Shown here: positions 63,611-64,000 of the stretch, in pieces
Position numbering within the stretch: the first letter of the stretch is position 1
Layout of the letters: each line of letters begins with the position of its first letter
Assembly (NCBI GenBank): GCA_023386955.1
Contig: JAEWIS010000017.1
Span: 62,001 to 126,000, forward strand
DNA: 64,000 nt
DNA from: Bacillota bacterium
GTDB lineage: Bacteria; Bacillota; Bacilli; Paenibacillales; NBRC-103111
Direction of reading: 5' to 3'
Notes under the pieces: model-generated
What the model was told of the DNA's origin: nothing
Database searches by the model: none
What the model saw: only the letters and a program-made list of their open reading frames with translations
Made by a program: the position numbers and the translations under genes

Positions 63611-64000
63611 GTGGATAATTTTGTATTTTACAGTCCTACCTGTTTTGTATTCGGCAAGGATGAGGAAAACCATGTTGGCGCGTATGTGCGCCGTTTCGGC
63701 GGGAGCCGGGTGCTTATCCATTACGGTGGCGGCTCCGTGATCCGCTCGGGCCTGATGGTCCGGGTGAAGCGCTCCCTGGCGGAGGAAGGCATCTCCTTCG
63801 TGGAGCTGGGCGGGGTAAAGCCCAATCCCCGCAGCGGTCTGGTCTATCAAGGGATTGAATTATGCCGCAGGGAGCAGGTGGACTTTGTGCTGGCGGTGGG
63901 AGGCGGCAGCGTCATTGATTCGGCCAAGGCCATTGCCGCAGGCGCTCTTTATGAGGGGGACTTCTGGGACCATCACCAGGGAAAACCCATCACTAAGGCG
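63611..64000 (+). CDS. Iron-containing alcohol dehydrogenase, N-terminal part (YugJ/butanol-dehydrogenase-like)
   Basis: The frame starts at GTG 63611 (MDNFVFYSPTCFVFGKDEE), with AAGGGA 6-8 nt upstream, and runs off the right edge after 130 codons. The N-terminal domain has the NAD-binding pattern FGGSRVLIHYGGGSV and FVLAVGGGSVIDSAKAIAAGA, characteristic of group III iron-dependent alcohol dehydrogenases. The metal-binding His and Asp residues lie beyond the window. It probably reduces aldehydes or oxidises alcohols with NAD(P). Located 180 nt after the AraC gene on the same strand, but a common transcript is uncertain. Confidence 0.88.
   Translation, partial: MDNFVFYSPTCFVFGKDEENHVGAYVRRFGGSRVLIHYGGGSVIRSGLMVRVKRSLAEEGISFVELGGVKPNPRSGLVYQGIELCRREQVDFVLAVGGGSVIDSAKAIAAGALYEGDFWDHHQGKPITKA

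Overview
The window looks like chromosome of a spore-forming, plant- or soil-associated member of the Bacillota, most probably Paenibacillus. The reasons are several Lpl/Yes-type sugar ABC operons with YesMN-like or AraC sensors, a sigI-rsgI pair, a PL9-type pectate lyase, a GH78-type rhamnosidase, T-box control of ilvBN, LplJ, and strong AGGAGG-type ribosome sites. This assignment is inferred from gene content only.

Layout. 1-7555: end of an unknown gene, then a sugar-uptake operon on the minus strand (response regulator, sensor kinase, two LplBC-type permeases, lipoprotein). 7717-11633: rsgI/sigI wall-stress pair, two small unknown genes and an Rpn-type nuclease. 11830-16720: AraC regulator divergent from a secreted-glycan-type FAD oxidoreductase, a copper-amine-oxidase-fold secreted protein and a cupin. 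16798-26469: a ten-gene minus-strand operon encoding a nitrogenase-like enzyme (NifB-, NifX-, NifH-, NifK- and NifD-like), a cysteine synthase and a complete sulfonate/nitrate-type ABC importer. 26784-33760: chemoreceptor, GH15 enzyme, a GcvH-like protein without the lipoyl lysine, lipoate ligase and AhpC. 34249-41649: pectate lyase, leuB, AraC regulator, rhamnosidase. 41960-53275: amino-acid permease, a second Lpl-type sugar operon with its membrane-bound AraC regulator, and a broken membrane-protein gene carrying a MITE-like insertion. 53368-59594: ilvB-ilvN-(940 nt gap)-ilvC-leuA behind a T-box leader. 60001-64000: a large putative glycan-active enzyme divergent from an AraC regulator, and the start of an iron-type alcohol dehydrogenase.

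Two things stand out. First, the nitrogenase-like operon lacks nifE, nifN and nifV, yet both large subunits keep all three P-cluster cysteines and the D subunit keeps the cofactor cysteine. With cysK and a sulfonate-type importer in the same transcript it most resembles the methylthio-alkane reductase (Mar) class, so a sulfur-salvage reductase is the best guess. Second, six intergenic regions (31037-59911) each carry an array of short 19-25 bp units with the same geometry: about 50 bp pitch, two units forward, the rest inverted, and a wider step (about 61 bp, 54 in one) at the inversion. The unit sequence differs between arrays. I know of no named element with this layout.

No tRNA, rRNA, CRISPR-Cas, prophage or transposase gene was seen. 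Start codons were chosen by eye from Shine-Dalgarno spacing; several differ from the longest open frame and this is noted.
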